The notes: generated from the letters alone by a model not told the origin. 64,000 nucleotides of DNA from Bog-159 sp963785255 (GCA_963785255.1 CAWAUR010000013.1:496001-560000), one strand, 5' to 3'; counted from the first letter of the stretch, positions 52,803-62,405 are shown. Numbers and translations: made by a program.

Positions 52803-54560
52803 CTAATCGCACAAAGTTAACGGCAGAATCCAGATCTGACCCGCCGTTTCGGCGTCGCGGGCGAAGAGCAGCGCGCGGCCGTCGCGGGAAATCGACGGCT
52901 GTCCCTCGGACATCGACCCGGCGTATTCCGAACCTAACACTTGCCGCTGCTCGCCGCTTGCCACCGAAATCGCAAACAACCTCTGTTGCTGTGGATTGGA
53001 ACTGTTATGGCCCAAGACCAGCCAGCGGCTGTCGGGCGACCAGGCCAGCCGGTGATCGCGCGGGTCTATATTCAAGCTGGCGGTCAGGAGCGCGCGCGCC
53101 TCACCGCCAGTTCCAGGCACGATCATGAGCTGTGCTTCATTGGGGGCCGCGGAGCGCAGAAAGGCAATCCACTTACCGTCGGGCGACCATGCCGGCGAAT
53201 ATTCCATCGCCGGGCTGAAAGTGAGGCGGCGCGGCTCGGCCGTCCCAATTCTCAGGCGATAAATATCCCAGTTGTCTTCGCGCTCCCCGTTCCAGGCGAA
53301 TACCACGTTTTTGCCATCGGGCGAGAAACTGGGCGAAGTCTCGGAGCCCTGATAGGCAGTCAGCGGGGTTACATCGAGAGGCGTGCGGGAGGGGCTGCGC
53401 TGGAACCAGAACATCATTATCATTATCGAGGCAAGCAGCGCCCCTGCCGCCACGGTGACCGGGGTTCGATAGCGCCGGAAAGATGCGCGCAGGCGGCGCC
53501 AGGTTGCAGGACTATGGGCCAGGACGCCCTCCCCGCGGAGGTAGCGTTCCACATCGTCCCCCAGGACGGAGACGGAGGGATAACGGAGGTCGGGGTTCTT
53601 TTCCAGACAGACCTTCAGGACCCGCGCCAAATCGCGCGAGAGCGTGCGCTGCAGGGTTGCCGCATCGGTCTGGCGCAGGCCGGCGGCATCCGCCGCGGTT
53701 CCCGTTTCCGCCAGCCGGGCGCACGGGGGCGGCGCAGGCTCCTCGCGAATAATATGCGCCGCCTCCGCCACATCCAAACTCCGTAGCCGGGCCGGTTCGA
53801 AAGGCAATACTCCGGCCAGCAACTCGTACAACATGACGCCCAGCGAATAAATATCGGAGGCAGGGCCAACCGCGGTGGTATCGAAGGAGGCCTGTTCGGG
53901 GCTCATGTATTCCGGCGTGCCAAGCAACTCGCCGAAACCGGTCACCATGGTTCGACCGGTCAAATGAATCCGCGCGGCCTTGGCGACGCCGAAGTCGATC
54001 ACTTTCGGGATCAGATGCCCGTCGCGCTCAGTGGCTAGAACGTTGGATGGTTTCAGGTCGCGATGCACTACGCCTTTGTGATGGGCGTGCTCGACGGCGC
54101 GGCACACCTCGGCAAAAAGGGCCAGGCGCTGCGCAATGGTATAACGGAGCCGGTCGCAGGCGGCGGTGATGGGCAGGCCATCCACGTACTCCATAACGAA
54201 GTAGGGGCGGCCCTTTGTGGAAGTGCCCGCGTCATGCAGCGTGGCGATATTGGGATGCGACATGAGCGCCAAGGTCTGGCGTTCGGATTCAAAGCGCCGC
54301 AATATGGCCTGACTCTCCAGCCCCGGCTTTAACACCTTCACAGCCACTTCGCGGTGTACCGGATGCGTCTGCCCGGCCAGGTAAACGACGCCCATGCCGC
54401 CTTCGCCGATCTCGCAAATGATTTCGTAATTGCCGAACGAGTCGCCCGTATCCATGCCGGCTTCAGAGGACACGGACATCGCCAGCAAACAACCGGGACA
54501 GGCGGAACGGCTGTTTTCGTAGTCAGTGATTGCGCACCCGCAGCGCGCGCAACGCGGCAT
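52803..54560 (-). CDS. Membrane Ser/Thr protein kinase with extracellular PD40 repeats
   Basis: The protein has 585 residues from M-P-R-C-A-R-C-G (a GTG 16 codons upstream is possible). The N-terminal zinc-ribbon-like C-x2-C ... C-x2-C is followed by a complete kinase domain (about 40-310): G-E-G-G-M-G-V-V-Y, V-A-V-K-V-L, H-R-D-L-K-P-S-N, D-F-G-V-A-K, and G-T-P-E-Y-M-S-P-E-Q. One transmembrane helix (about 365-385) leads to PD40 repeats (S-P-D-G-K-N-V-V-F-A-W). The repeat region stops early, with only about four, so the C-terminus may be shortened. It heads the RHS operon. Confidence 0.88.
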   Translation of the reverse strand: MPRCARCGCAITDYENSRSACPGCLLAMSVSSEAGMDTGDSFGNYEIICEIGEGGMGVVYLAGQTHPVHREVAVKVLKPGLESQAILRRFESERQTLALMSHPNIATLHDAGTSTKGRPYFVMEYVDGLPITAACDRLRYTIAQRLALFAEVCRAVEHAHHKGVVHRDLKPSNVLATERDGHLIPKVIDFGVAKAARIHLTGRTMVTGFGELLGTPEYMSPEQASFDTTAVGPASDIYSLGVMLYELLAGVLPFEPARLRSLDVAEAAHIIREEPAPPPCARLAETGTAADAAGLRQTDAATLQRTLSRDLARVLKVCLEKNPDLRYPSVSVLGDDVERYLRGEGVLAHSPATWRRLRASFRRYRTPVTVAAGALLASIMIMMFWFQRSPSRTPLDVTPLTAYQGSETSPSFSPDGKNVVFAWNGEREDNWDIYRLRIGTAEPRRLTFSPAMEYSPAWSPDGKWIAFLRSAAPNEAQLMIVPGTGGEARALLTASLNIDPRDHRLAWSPDSRWLVLGHNSSNPQQQRLFAISVASGEQRQVLGSEYAGSMSEGQPSISRDGRALLFARDAETAGQIWILPLTLCD

Positions 54561-54667
54561 AGGTTCAAGGGTACCACCGCGGCCTGGGTGGCGCTGTTCG
54601 AGATCCACCGGCGTACTTGGCGGATGCGGCGTAACCCAGTCGCCGGTTTTATTCCCTGCCGGACAGA

Positions 54668-54835
54668 CCTTTAGCCATAGGCGTGGGTGACTTGAACGGC
54701 GATGGAAAGCTGGATCTGGTGGTCACCAACGAAAGCAATGTTAGTGGACCTGGCAACACGATCTCAACTCTCTGGGGACTGGCGACGGCACCTTCCAGGC
54801 GCCGGTTGACTACACGGTGACGAGTGAGTCCGCCG
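54668..54835 (+). pseudogene. FG-GAP repeat remnant
   Basis: The frame G-V-G-D-L-N-G-D-G-K-L-D-L-V-V-T-N is a calcium-binding FG-GAP repeat; after a shift of frame the text continues G-D-G-T-F-Q-A-P-V-D-Y. There is no start, and it ends against the next gene. It is a scrap of a gene like that at 37568-39703. Confidence 0.65.
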
Positions 54836-54853
54836 GTCCCAGTTTACAGTCAC

Positions 54854-56935
54854 CTACGGGGTCTTGCTCTCATGCGATAGCCGCTGGTAATTGGCCTGGA
54901 ACTCCGCCTCGCCAGGCTGCAACTCTGCCGCTCGACGGTATTCCTCGAACGCCTCCTCAGTTTCGCCTTGCTTCTCCAGCGCCAACCCCAGCCGGAAATG
55001 CGCTATCGCCAAGCCCGGCGCTCGTCGAATGGCGATTCGTTCTTCGGCGATCTCCCCTTGCCAGTCGCCCAAGTGCCCCAGCGCGTCACCGAGGCCGCTG
55101 TGCGCCTGCGCCAAGCCCGGCTTCAACTGGATCGCCTCCCGGTACTCGCGGGCGGCCGCGTCCCAACTCTCTTTACGCGCAAGTGCCGAGCCGAGTTCCA
55201 CGTGCGCCGCGGCCATGCTGGGCTCGAGCCGCAGCGCTTGCTGCTGTTCGCGCACGTCCCCATCCAGGTCGCCGATCTTGCCGAGCGCAGCGCCCAGCTT
55301 ATAGTGGTTGCTGGCCACATTCGGGTGAAGGCTGGCCTCCATGCTGTAATGCGCCACTGCACCCGCCAGTTCACCATTCTGAGCCCGGTTCTGCGCTGCG
55401 GCTCCCGCCGATGCGCGTTGGGCGGCCAGCGCAGTCAAAGCCGCCACCGCCGGCCCCCAGCCTGGGCGCAACTGGACGAGCCGCCGGTATTGCGCGGCCG
55501 CCCCGTCGAAATCGCCTTTCTTCATCAGCTCACTCGCCTGACGCAGGATATCCTTGACTTGCTTTTTTGTGGCGGCATCGAAGGGTACGGCGTTGAGCGC
55601 CCCTTGAATATCGTCCGCGGGATTGGACCCCTGTTCCGCGCCGGACTGCGGGACCGGGGGAGTATTCGTTTCCGGCGCCTTAAACGGAACATCTTGCGGT
55701 GCGGGCATCTGGGGTGGCGGCGGCATGGGCGGCGCAGCTTCGGGCGATGGCCGTGAATTTGTCGAGGACGGCGCGCCAGCCGATGGCGAGTTCGCCTCGG
55801 ACTTCCGCCGCGATCCCACATGCCAGACGCCGCGGGCGCTCACCACCAGGGCCACCAACAGCGCCACCCAAACCCAACGGCGTGGCCGGCGCGGCGGAAC
55901 CGCGCTGGGGGTCTCCATCGGCACGGGCCGGGGCGTCGCCACCGTCGGCATTTCGTCCGGCGCAGCGCCCGCCGCCACACCTCTCTCGGAAGCCTCGATT
56001 AGTGCGATCAGGGCCGCCGCGCTGGCCGGCCGCCGCGCAGGGTCTTTCTCCAGGCATCGCATCACGACCGCCCCAATTCCCGCGGGCAGTTCCGGCCGCC
56101 GCGCCCGAATGGGTTGCGGCGGCGTGTTGATCTGCGCGATCAACATCTGCACTTCCGACTCCGCTTTAATCGGTAGCTCGCCGGTCAGCATTTCATACAT
56201 CACTACACCCAGCGAGTAAAGGTCGGCGCGGCCATCCAACTCCGCGCCGGCCGTGCCCATGGCCTGTTCCGGCGACATGTAGGCAGGCGTGCCGACCGAC
56301 GTGCCGGTGCGTGTAAGCGTCGCCCCAGCCGCCAAGTGCCCTTCCTTGATCTTGGCAATGCCGAAATCGAGGACTTTGGCCACTTCTTCCGGCTCGCCGC
56401 CTGGCGATGACTGCGTCAACAGAATGTTCCCAGGCTTGATGTCGCGGTGAATCATCCCCAGTTGGTGCGCCGCTTCGAGCGCCCCGGCCACCTGTTTCGA
56501 GATCGAGCAGACACGCGCTACCGGCATGGGCGCCTGCCGCTGGATCACATCTTTCAGGCTCTCGCCTTCGATGAACTCCATCACCATGAAGGGACGACCG
56601 TCATCCGCCTGGTCGATGTCTTCCACCCGCACCGCGTTGGGATGCTGCAGCTTGCGCGTGAGAGCCGCTTCTTGCCCGAAGCGCTTCACGAACGACAGGT
56701 CGCCCGCCAATTCCGGATGGATCACCTTCAAGGCGCGCACCTCGTCAAAGCCCATGTGCAGCGCCTTATAGACGGTCGCCATCCCGCCCTGGCCAAGCTT
56801 GCCCAAAATTCGATACTTGCCGCGAATCACCGCTCCGTCCGTCCACTCATTGGCTTCCGCCAGCAGGGAACCATCATGCGGACAATGCGTGAACGTCGCG
56901 GGATATGTGGCGTGACAAATGCTACAACGCTTCAT
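54854..56935 (-). CDS. Membrane Ser/Thr protein kinase with C-terminal TPR domain
   Basis: The protein has 693 residues. The N-terminus is a zinc-ribbon-like C-x2-C-x10-C-P-H motif, then a full kinase (about 38-310: G-Q-G-G-M-A-T-V-Y, A-L-K-V-I, H-R-D-I-K-P-G-N, D-F-G-I-A-K, P-A-Y-M-S-P-E-Q). A Pro-rich juxtamembrane region, one helix (VWVALLVALVVSARGVW, about 365-382), a Pro-rich linker and about six TPRs (residues 440-690) follow outside. It belongs to the PknB-like (Hanks) group. The TPRs probably sense or recruit periplasmic partners. Confidence 0.9.
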   Translation of the reverse strand: MKRCSICHATYPATFTHCPHDGSLLAEANEWTDGAVIRGKYRILGKLGQGGMATVYKALHMGFDEVRALKVIHPELAGDLSFVKRFGQEAALTRKLQHPNAVRVEDIDQADDGRPFMVMEFIEGESLKDVIQRQAPMPVARVCSISKQVAGALEAAHQLGMIHRDIKPGNILLTQSSPGGEPEEVAKVLDFGIAKIKEGHLAAGATLTRTGTSVGTPAYMSPEQAMGTAGAELDGRADLYSLGVVMYEMLTGELPIKAESEVQMLIAQINTPPQPIRARRPELPAGIGAVVMRCLEKDPARRPASAAALIALIEASERGVAAGAAPDEMPTVATPRPVPMETPSAVPPRRPRRWVWVALLVALVVSARGVWHVGSRRKSEANSPSAGAPSSTNSRPSPEAAPPMPPPPQMPAPQDVPFKAPETNTPPVPQSGAEQGSNPADDIQGALNAVPFDAATKKQVKDILRQASELMKKGDFDGAAAQYRRLVQLRPGWGPAVAALTALAAQRASAGAAAQNRAQNGELAGAVAHYSMEASLHPNVASNHYKLGAALGKIGDLDGDVREQQQALRLEPSMAAAHVELGSALARKESWDAAAREYREAIQLKPGLAQAHSGLGDALGHLGDWQGEIAEERIAIRRAPGLAIAHFRLGLALEKQGETEEAFEEYRRAAELQPGEAEFQANYQRLSHESKTP

Positions 56936-57045
56936 TTTGCGGACTGCTAAGGATCTGTTGCCAGTATAGCAACGCCGGCCTGCTGGTGACGGCCACTTTT
57001 AACGCACCAGGTTCGATACACAACCTGGAGACGACTTACTCAAAC

Positions 57046-58036
57046 TTATGAACCTGCAATAGCGAAGTAGCCGTTCTCGGCTTGCACGTGTACACCTTTG
57101 CGCGCTACGGCCACGCGTAACTTATGAAACTTACCGTCCCAACTATGGCCGGACGGTTCGAACTCCACGCTGTAATTCGTGCGCGCGTCGCGCTCGACTT
57201 GCGCGATGGCCCGGCTTAAATCCACATCGGCGAAGGTGCGGCCGCCCGTAGCGCCGGTCAAAATATCGAGCCCGTCGCGCTGCAGTACGCCCCGCGCCAG
57301 GTTCATCCCGGGGTCTGCGCTGTACACCACGATTCCACTCTGCCGAAATCGCGTGCCAAGCTGCCGTAAGGCCGGGGCGCCGTCCCAATATTCGTGGCCC
57401 ACCTGGGGAATCGAACTGGGAATTCCATACGTCACCCACAACAGTTCTTTCGTGCCGGCGAGCGGCGCCATGCGGGCGCGCATTTCGTCCAGCGCCCCGC
57501 CCGTCGCATTGAAGCGCGCGGAGACGCCGACGAAGCTGTCGCGGCGCAAGTCCTGCGGCCGTAGCTGCGAGGTTTTCTTCATCGCCTCGTCCAGCTCCGG
57601 CACGATGTTTTCCACCCAGTTGGCGCCCGCCGCTTTTGCATCCGCCGCGCCTTCCGGACTGTCTAAGGGATGCACGGGATACAGGCTGCCGTCATCCACC
57701 AGCAGATACAAATACAAATTGCCGGCGGAAGGCAGGTGCGCCAGCGACCGCTTCATCACCTCCCAGATTTCGCCGCGGGACGAGAAACTCGAATTCAATA
57801 GATCGAAGAGGATGACCAGTGCGCTCGGGCCATCGGTTTGATTCAAGTGTACGGAAACGATCTTTTGCGGCGAGCCGTTATCGTAGACTTTGAAATCGGA
57901 GGCGGTCAGGTCGGGGACGGGCGCCGGCCGAATCGACGGCTACTACGCGCAGATCCACGTTGCGGGCTGGCGGTTGCGCCTGGAGCGCGAAAGCGGCGCT
58001 GAAGCACAGAACCGCGGACCATCGGAGAGATGTCAT
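57046..58036 (-). pseudogene. VWFA-related acidobacterial-domain protein, frameshifted
   Basis: ATG 58036, after AGGAGG, opens a signal peptide (WSAVLCFSAAFALQAQ) and V-D-L-R-V-V-A-V-D-S-A-G-A. At about 57925 one base appears to be missing: the next frame continues A-P-V-P-D-L-T-A-S-D-F-K-V-Y-D-N-G-S-P-Q-K-I-V, the standard opening of this family, and runs to the stop at 57046 through D-G-P-S-A-L-V-I-L-F-D (MIDAS-like region) and N-Y-S-V-E-F. With one base restored it would be a complete exported protein of about 330 residues. Confidence 0.78.
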
Positions 58037-58250
58037 GGGCACAAAGCCTCCTGTTGAAGGTAGACGCCGCGTGGTTTGTCCGGTTCCGTCAATGCCGGTG
58101 CAAATGCGGATGTGGCTGCGCAGTGGCAGCATCGTGCACGTGGGCGACTCTTGGCGCCGGATCGCTCTCCCGCCAGACCGCTACCGCTATTCACGAACGT
58201 CGTTCCGGCCTCGCGGGCAAGGCGCCCCCACGACTGCGGTCACGACTGCG

Positions 58251-58440
58251 GTCATCGGCTACTCCGCCTGGCCGCACAATTATGCCGGCGAATCTTCCGT
58301 CATCGGCAGCACATTCTTGGATCGATACCAAGCCCGTCACCATCGTCGGCATCGCTCCCCAAGGCTTCTATGGCGATCGCCTCGCCAGTGCGCCGCCGGA
58401 TTTCGCCCTGCAGCAGAACCTGAGCGCCATGGTGCGCAAC
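58251..58440 (+). pseudogene. ADOP/MacB-type ABC permease remnant
   Basis: Two frames read V-I-G-Y-S-A-W-P-H-N-Y-A-G-E-S-S-V-I-G then, after one base, W-I-D-T-K-P-V-T-I-V-G-I-A-P-Q-G-F-Y-G-D-R-L. This is the periplasmic-domain signature of the large MacB/FtsX-like permeases abundant in Acidobacteriota. Only about 60 of some 800 residues remain. The rest of 58037-58467 shows no other gene. Confidence 0.7.
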
Positions 58441-58466
58441 CCACAACACCCGTTTTCATACGGGGC

Positions 58467-58493
58467 GTGGACAGGCCAGGAGGCCTGTCCTAC
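58467..58493. repeat. Short palindrome related to repeat family B, copy a
   Basis: The motif GTGGACAGGCC...GGCCTGTCCTAC is, apart from one base, the reverse complement of 62379-62405. The two copies bracket the mscS-otsA gene pair. Confidence 0.8.
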
Positions 58494-60011
58494 CTATGGC
58501 GGCGTGGCTAATGCGGTTCCGGCGGCGGCTACTTCATCGAGAATCCACAACAGCAGCTCTTGCTGGATACGCGTGAACTCATCGCCATCGAGCGTCTTCA
58601 CATAAACGAAAATCTCCACGTCAAACGAATTCGTTCCTATCCCCACGAACCGCACCGGCAGCGCCCCGGCTTCCACCTTAGGATTCTGTTTCAGCCCTTT
58701 CTCAATCGATCCGAGCAGCGTCCGCACCTGCTGCGAAGTGGTATCGCGCCGCAAGTTGAGCATCAGGTGGAACCAGATTTTGTCGCGATTGGAAAAATTC
58801 TCGAGAGCCGCCGAAGAGAACAGCCCGTTCGGCACAGTGAGTAGGGTGCGATCGAGCGTACGGATGCGCGTAGAGCGCAGGCCGATGTCTTCCACGGTGC
58901 CGGCCTTATCGCCGAAACGGCAGAAATCGCCGATGGACACCGGCCGGTCGGTGATCACGGCCACGCCGCCGAACAGGTTCTCGACTGTTTTCTGCGCGGC
59001 CAGCGCTAATGCAATACCGCCCACGCCCAGGCCAGCCAGAATCGTGCCGGTGTTGTATCCCCAATTACTCAACAGCGCCGTGGCCGTCAATGTCACGATC
59101 ACGATCTTCGCCACGCGGGAAGTCAACGGCAATACGGAATACGCAAAGGTCTGATGGTTAGCCGCCAAAGCCGTGCGCAGACGCAAGATTACAAGGTCGA
59201 TCAGGCGCATCGAGAGCCAGGCGAAAGCGGACAGGAACAGCAGCCCTGCGCCGCGCTCCAGCCAGAACTTCAACATCGGCGCGGGGCCGATCCACTCCAG
59301 TCCCGCGCGGAATCCGGCGGCCACCAGCAGCAGCCGCAAGGGTCCCACCAATAAAGAAAGCCGTACCGCGCTCACTCGGGGCGCGAAGCGTTTCAGGGCC
59401 GGCTCCATCCACAAAACCGCCAGGCGCGAGATCAATGTGGAGAGCCCCACCAGGATGGCAATCAGCAGAAGCAGCGCGATCCAACGCCAGAGCGCGGTAT
59501 CCAGCAGCTTCCAACTGACCAGGGGCAGCGGCAGATATTTCTCAATCGGCGAACTGCTGGCGAGGCGCGCGATTTCGGGAATGAGAGGCACGCTGGAAGC
59601 GGAAAAGAGCCAGACTTTCGCGCCGGAATGCAAAGTCACGCGTTCCATTTCGAGCACCTCCGCTTTTCCATTGATGGTGAACGAATCCACGCGCTCGTGT
59701 TGGTTGCCAGGTGGATCGCCATCGGGGTTGTTGGTGAGAGAAGCCAGATCGAACTGCGGATCGCGATCGAGAATCTGCTGCAGTTGCTGGGTAAGCTCGG
59801 TGCCGTCCTTAAGGCGTTCGCTGGCGGGGAGCTTGCGCAGGTCGATGTATCGCCAGGCGCGGTCGTAGTGCTTGCCTTCCGCGGCGGAGAGAAAGGCAGC
59901 CGCGGAACTCTGCGGCGAATCGCGATCGAGCGGATCCGGCGCATTGGCCGCCTGCGCGCGCACGGCGATTCCCAACAGGAAGCCGGCCACAGCCCACCGG
60001 CGGCAGGTCAA
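58494..60011 (-). CDS. MscS-family mechanosensitive channel with exported N-terminal domain
   Basis: The protein has 505 residues from a TTG that overlaps the upstream stop (TTGA). After a signal peptide (AVAGFLLGIAVRAQA) come about 130 periplasmic residues, then about five transmembrane helices and the MscS pore helix and beta-domain: N-T-G-T-I-L-A-G-L-G-V-G-G-I-A-L-A-L-A-A-Q-K-T-V-E-N-L-F-G-G, then V-E-D-I-G-L-R-S-T-R-I-R-T. It opens under membrane tension to release solutes. Coupling to a trehalose-phosphate synthase fits an osmotic-stress role. Confidence 0.9.
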   Translation of the reverse strand: MTCRRWAVAGFLLGIAVRAQAANAPDPLDRDSPQSSAAAFLSAAEGKHYDRAWRYIDLRKLPASERLKDGTELTQQLQQILDRDPQFDLASLTNNPDGDPPGNQHERVDSFTINGKAEVLEMERVTLHSGAKVWLFSASSVPLIPEIARLASSSPIEKYLPLPLVSWKLLDTALWRWIALLLLIAILVGLSTLISRLAVLWMEPALKRFAPRVSAVRLSLLVGPLRLLLVAAGFRAGLEWIGPAPMLKFWLERGAGLLFLSAFAWLSMRLIDLVILRLRTALAANHQTFAYSVLPLTSRVAKIVIVTLTATALLSNWGYNTGTILAGLGVGGIALALAAQKTVENLFGGVAVITDRPVSIGDFCRFGDKAGTVEDIGLRSTRIRTLDRTLLTVPNGLFSSAALENFSNRDKIWFHLMLNLRRDTTSQQVRTLLGSIEKGLKQNPKVEAGALPVRFVGIGTNSFDVEIFVYVKTLDGDEFTRIQQELLLWILDEVAAAGTALATPP

Positions 60012-62284
60012 GCGGCGTCCCTTCCAGCGGGGGCCAGCGCCGCGCGGCGTCCACGCGGTTCCGGGCGGCGCACACGAATGGCGGCCAGTTCGCCGATCAG
60101 ATCTCCGGCCCAGCGGTACACATTGTTTTCCTGGACGACGGCCCGCATTCTCTGCATCCGCATCTGGCGCTCTTCGAGCGGCATGGTCAGGGCATTGTGG
60201 ATGGCGTGCGCCAGGGCGTCGGTATCGTAAGGATTCACCACCAACGCGTCGGCCAACTCCTGGCTGGCGCCGGTGAACTGGCTCAGGATCAGCGCGCCCC
60301 GTTCATCCTTGCGCGCCACCACGAATTCTTTGGCGACCAGGTTCATGCCATCGTGCAGCGAAGTGACCAGGCAAACGTCCGCCTCGCGGTAATAAGGCAG
60401 AATCTCTTCGTGGCTGTGGTGGCGGTTCAGGAACACGATGGGCCGCCAATCGCCCGCGCGGAAACGGCGGTTGATGCGCTCGGCTTCCTGTTCGACTTCC
60501 GTCATCAAATCCTGATAGCGCTTGATCGTCGTGCGGCTGGGAGCGCCGATTTGAATGAAAGTGAATTTGCCAATAAACTCCGGATATAAATCGAAGAAAC
60601 ACTCGATACCGCGCAAACGTTCGGGAATGCCCTTGGTATAATCGACGCGATCGACGCCCAAGCCGATAAACTCGGGCTTACCGCCCAGTTCGCGATAGAT
60701 GGAGGCGCGCTCCGCCGCGGAAGGGTCTTCGGTGGACGAAGCTCCGTTGCCGTTCGCGGCCACGCTGATGGGGAAAGGCCGCACAATGGTCCGGTGATCG
60801 TTGCGGTTGGCGGCGAAATGTTCCCAATCGACGCGCGACTCCAGGGCCCGGTCCACGGTTTCCAGGAAATTATTACAATGCGCCTGGATGTGGAAGCCGA
60901 TCAGATCGGCGCCCAGCATGCCGTCCAGCAATTCGCGCTGCCAGGGACAGATGGCAAAGGCTTCCGGATTGGGCCAGGGAATGTGCCAGAAGATGGCCAC
61001 GCGCGTATCCGGACGGCGCTGCTTGAGCATGCGCGGCAGCAGCGCGAAATGGTAATCCTGCACCAGCACGATGGGTTCCTTTTCGCCGCGCATTTCTTCG
61101 AGTACCACGGTGGCGAACTTATCGTTTACCGCGTGATACTGTTCCCAATCTCCGCTACGGAAGATGGGGCGGGTATGCGCGATGTGGCAGAGCGGCCAAA
61201 GCCCCTCGTTGGCGAAGCCGAAGTAGAACCCGTCTTCTTCCTCTTTGCTCAGCCAGACGCGGCGCAGGGTATATTGCGGATGGTCGGGCGGCACGCGCAG
61301 GCGGCCCAGATCGTCGGCGGTTTCGTTGTCCGCGTTGCCGGTAGCTTGCGCGATCCAGGTGCCGTCGCTGGCGCGCAGCACGGGTTCGAGCGCGGTGACC
61401 AGTCCGCTGGGCGGAACCGACCACACTACCGATCTGCCTTGCCGCGAGTGCACATAGGGTTCGCGATTGGAAACGGCAAACAGGCGGCTGCCTTGTAATT
61501 TGCCCTGCATGGCGATGCGCAGGCGCTCGGCGGTCCACTGGGACGAGGCGGCGTCGCGCAGGCGGGCTTCCTCTTCGGCGGCGGCGCGGGCGTGGTGCAG
61601 ACTGGTGGCCAGATGCCGCACTTCGCTGGCCAGCGGGCTGAACATCTCCTCTTTGGGCGGCTGGCCGGAAGCGCCGTCTCCAGTACGCAGATCGTGCAGC
61701 CAGTTCACCATATGGCGCAGGGGCTTGCCTAAGCTCCATTGCACGATGAGCAGCGTGATGCCCACGATCAACAGCGTTTGCACCACGCTGGTCAGGCCCT
61801 GCCGCAAGAGTGGCGCGGCTACGAATGCCACGTTATGGTAAACGGCGATGGCGCCCACCAGGTGCCCGTCCCCCAACAGGGGCAGCGCCAGCACGTGCAT
61901 GGGCTCCCCGGGGGCGCGGAAAAACTCGCCGCGCGGACGCTGTTCCCGCAGGGCGCGATTCACCGCGGATGGCGTGCTGCCGATATGGGGCGCCAGGCCG
62001 GGAGTCACGGCCAGGGCCTGCCCCTGTGCATTGTAAAGGGCCACGCCCGCCATTTGTTCGTGGTGCACAAATTGGCCCACCAACGCCTGCATCTCGGAGG
62101 GTGAGTTGTCTTCGAGGGCTTGGCTGGCCGCGCGCTGCTGGCTTTCCGCGAGCACCAGCGCCTGGCGCGCCACTTCGGCGCGCATGGCGTGCATTTCCGC
62201 CAGCGTCTGGTAAGCGGCAAAGAGTATGGAAACGATCGCCACGCCTCCAAACAAGGAGAGCATCAACCGCCGGCTTAAGCGCAT
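60008..62284 (-). CDS. otsA: Membrane-anchored HAMP-trehalose-6-phosphate synthase fusion
   Basis: The protein has 758 residues from ATG 62284 after GGAGGGAAG. Helix 1 (about 8-28), a periplasmic sensor-like region of about 135 residues, helix 2 (about 165-187), then a HAMP-like linker (Q-W-S-L-G-K-P-L-R-H-M-V-N-W-L). From residue about 270 it is a complete GT20 synthase: R-L-F-A-V-S-N-R-E-P-Y, W-x-H-I-P-W-P-N-P-E, G-V-D-R-V-D-Y-T-K-G-I-P-E-R, L-H-D-G-M-N-L-V-A-K-E-F. It makes trehalose-6-phosphate from UDP-glucose and glucose-6-phosphate. Usual OtsA is cytosolic and about 470 residues. No otsB phosphatase is visible nearby. Confidence 0.9.
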   Translation of the reverse strand: MRLSRRLMLSLFGGVAIVSILFAAYQTLAEMHAMRAEVARQALVLAESQQRAASQALEDNSPSEMQALVGQFVHHEQMAGVALYNAQGQALAVTPGLAPHIGSTPSAVNRALREQRPRGEFFRAPGEPMHVLALPLLGDGHLVGAIAVYHNVAFVAAPLLRQGLTSVVQTLLIVGITLLIVQWSLGKPLRHMVNWLHDLRTGDGASGQPPKEEMFSPLASEVRHLATSLHHARAAAEEEARLRDAASSQWTAERLRIAMQGKLQGSRLFAVSNREPYVHSRQGRSVVWSVPPSGLVTALEPVLRASDGTWIAQATGNADNETADDLGRLRVPPDHPQYTLRRVWLSKEEEDGFYFGFANEGLWPLCHIAHTRPIFRSGDWEQYHAVNDKFATVVLEEMRGEKEPIVLVQDYHFALLPRMLKQRRPDTRVAIFWHIPWPNPEAFAICPWQRELLDGMLGADLIGFHIQAHCNNFLETVDRALESRVDWEHFAANRNDHRTIVRPFPISVAANGNGASSTEDPSAAERASIYRELGGKPEFIGLGVDRVDYTKGIPERLRGIECFFDLYPEFIGKFTFIQIGAPSRTTIKRYQDLMTEVEQEAERINRRFRAGDWRPIVFLNRHHSHEEILPYYREADVCLVTSLHDGMNLVAKEFVVARKDERGALILSQFTGASQELADALVVNPYDTDALAHAIHNALTMPLEERQMRMQRMRAVVQENNVYRWAGDLIGELAAIRVRRPEPRGRRAALAPAGRDAA

Positions 62285-62378
62285 TTCTTCCCTCCAGCAG
62301 GAGATTCGTCGGGACCGGGAGCAGAAGAGAGGTAGGTCCGAGCGGATGTAGCAAGCAAGGCTATTGCCAGTGTGGCCG

Positions 62379-62405
62379 GTAGGACAGGCCTCCCGGCCTG
62401 TCCAC
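62379..62405. repeat. Short palindrome related to repeat family B, copy b
   Basis: The counterpart in reverse of 58467-58493 with one mismatch. It lies in the 124-bp gap between the unknown gene and the otsA fusion. Confidence 0.8.
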
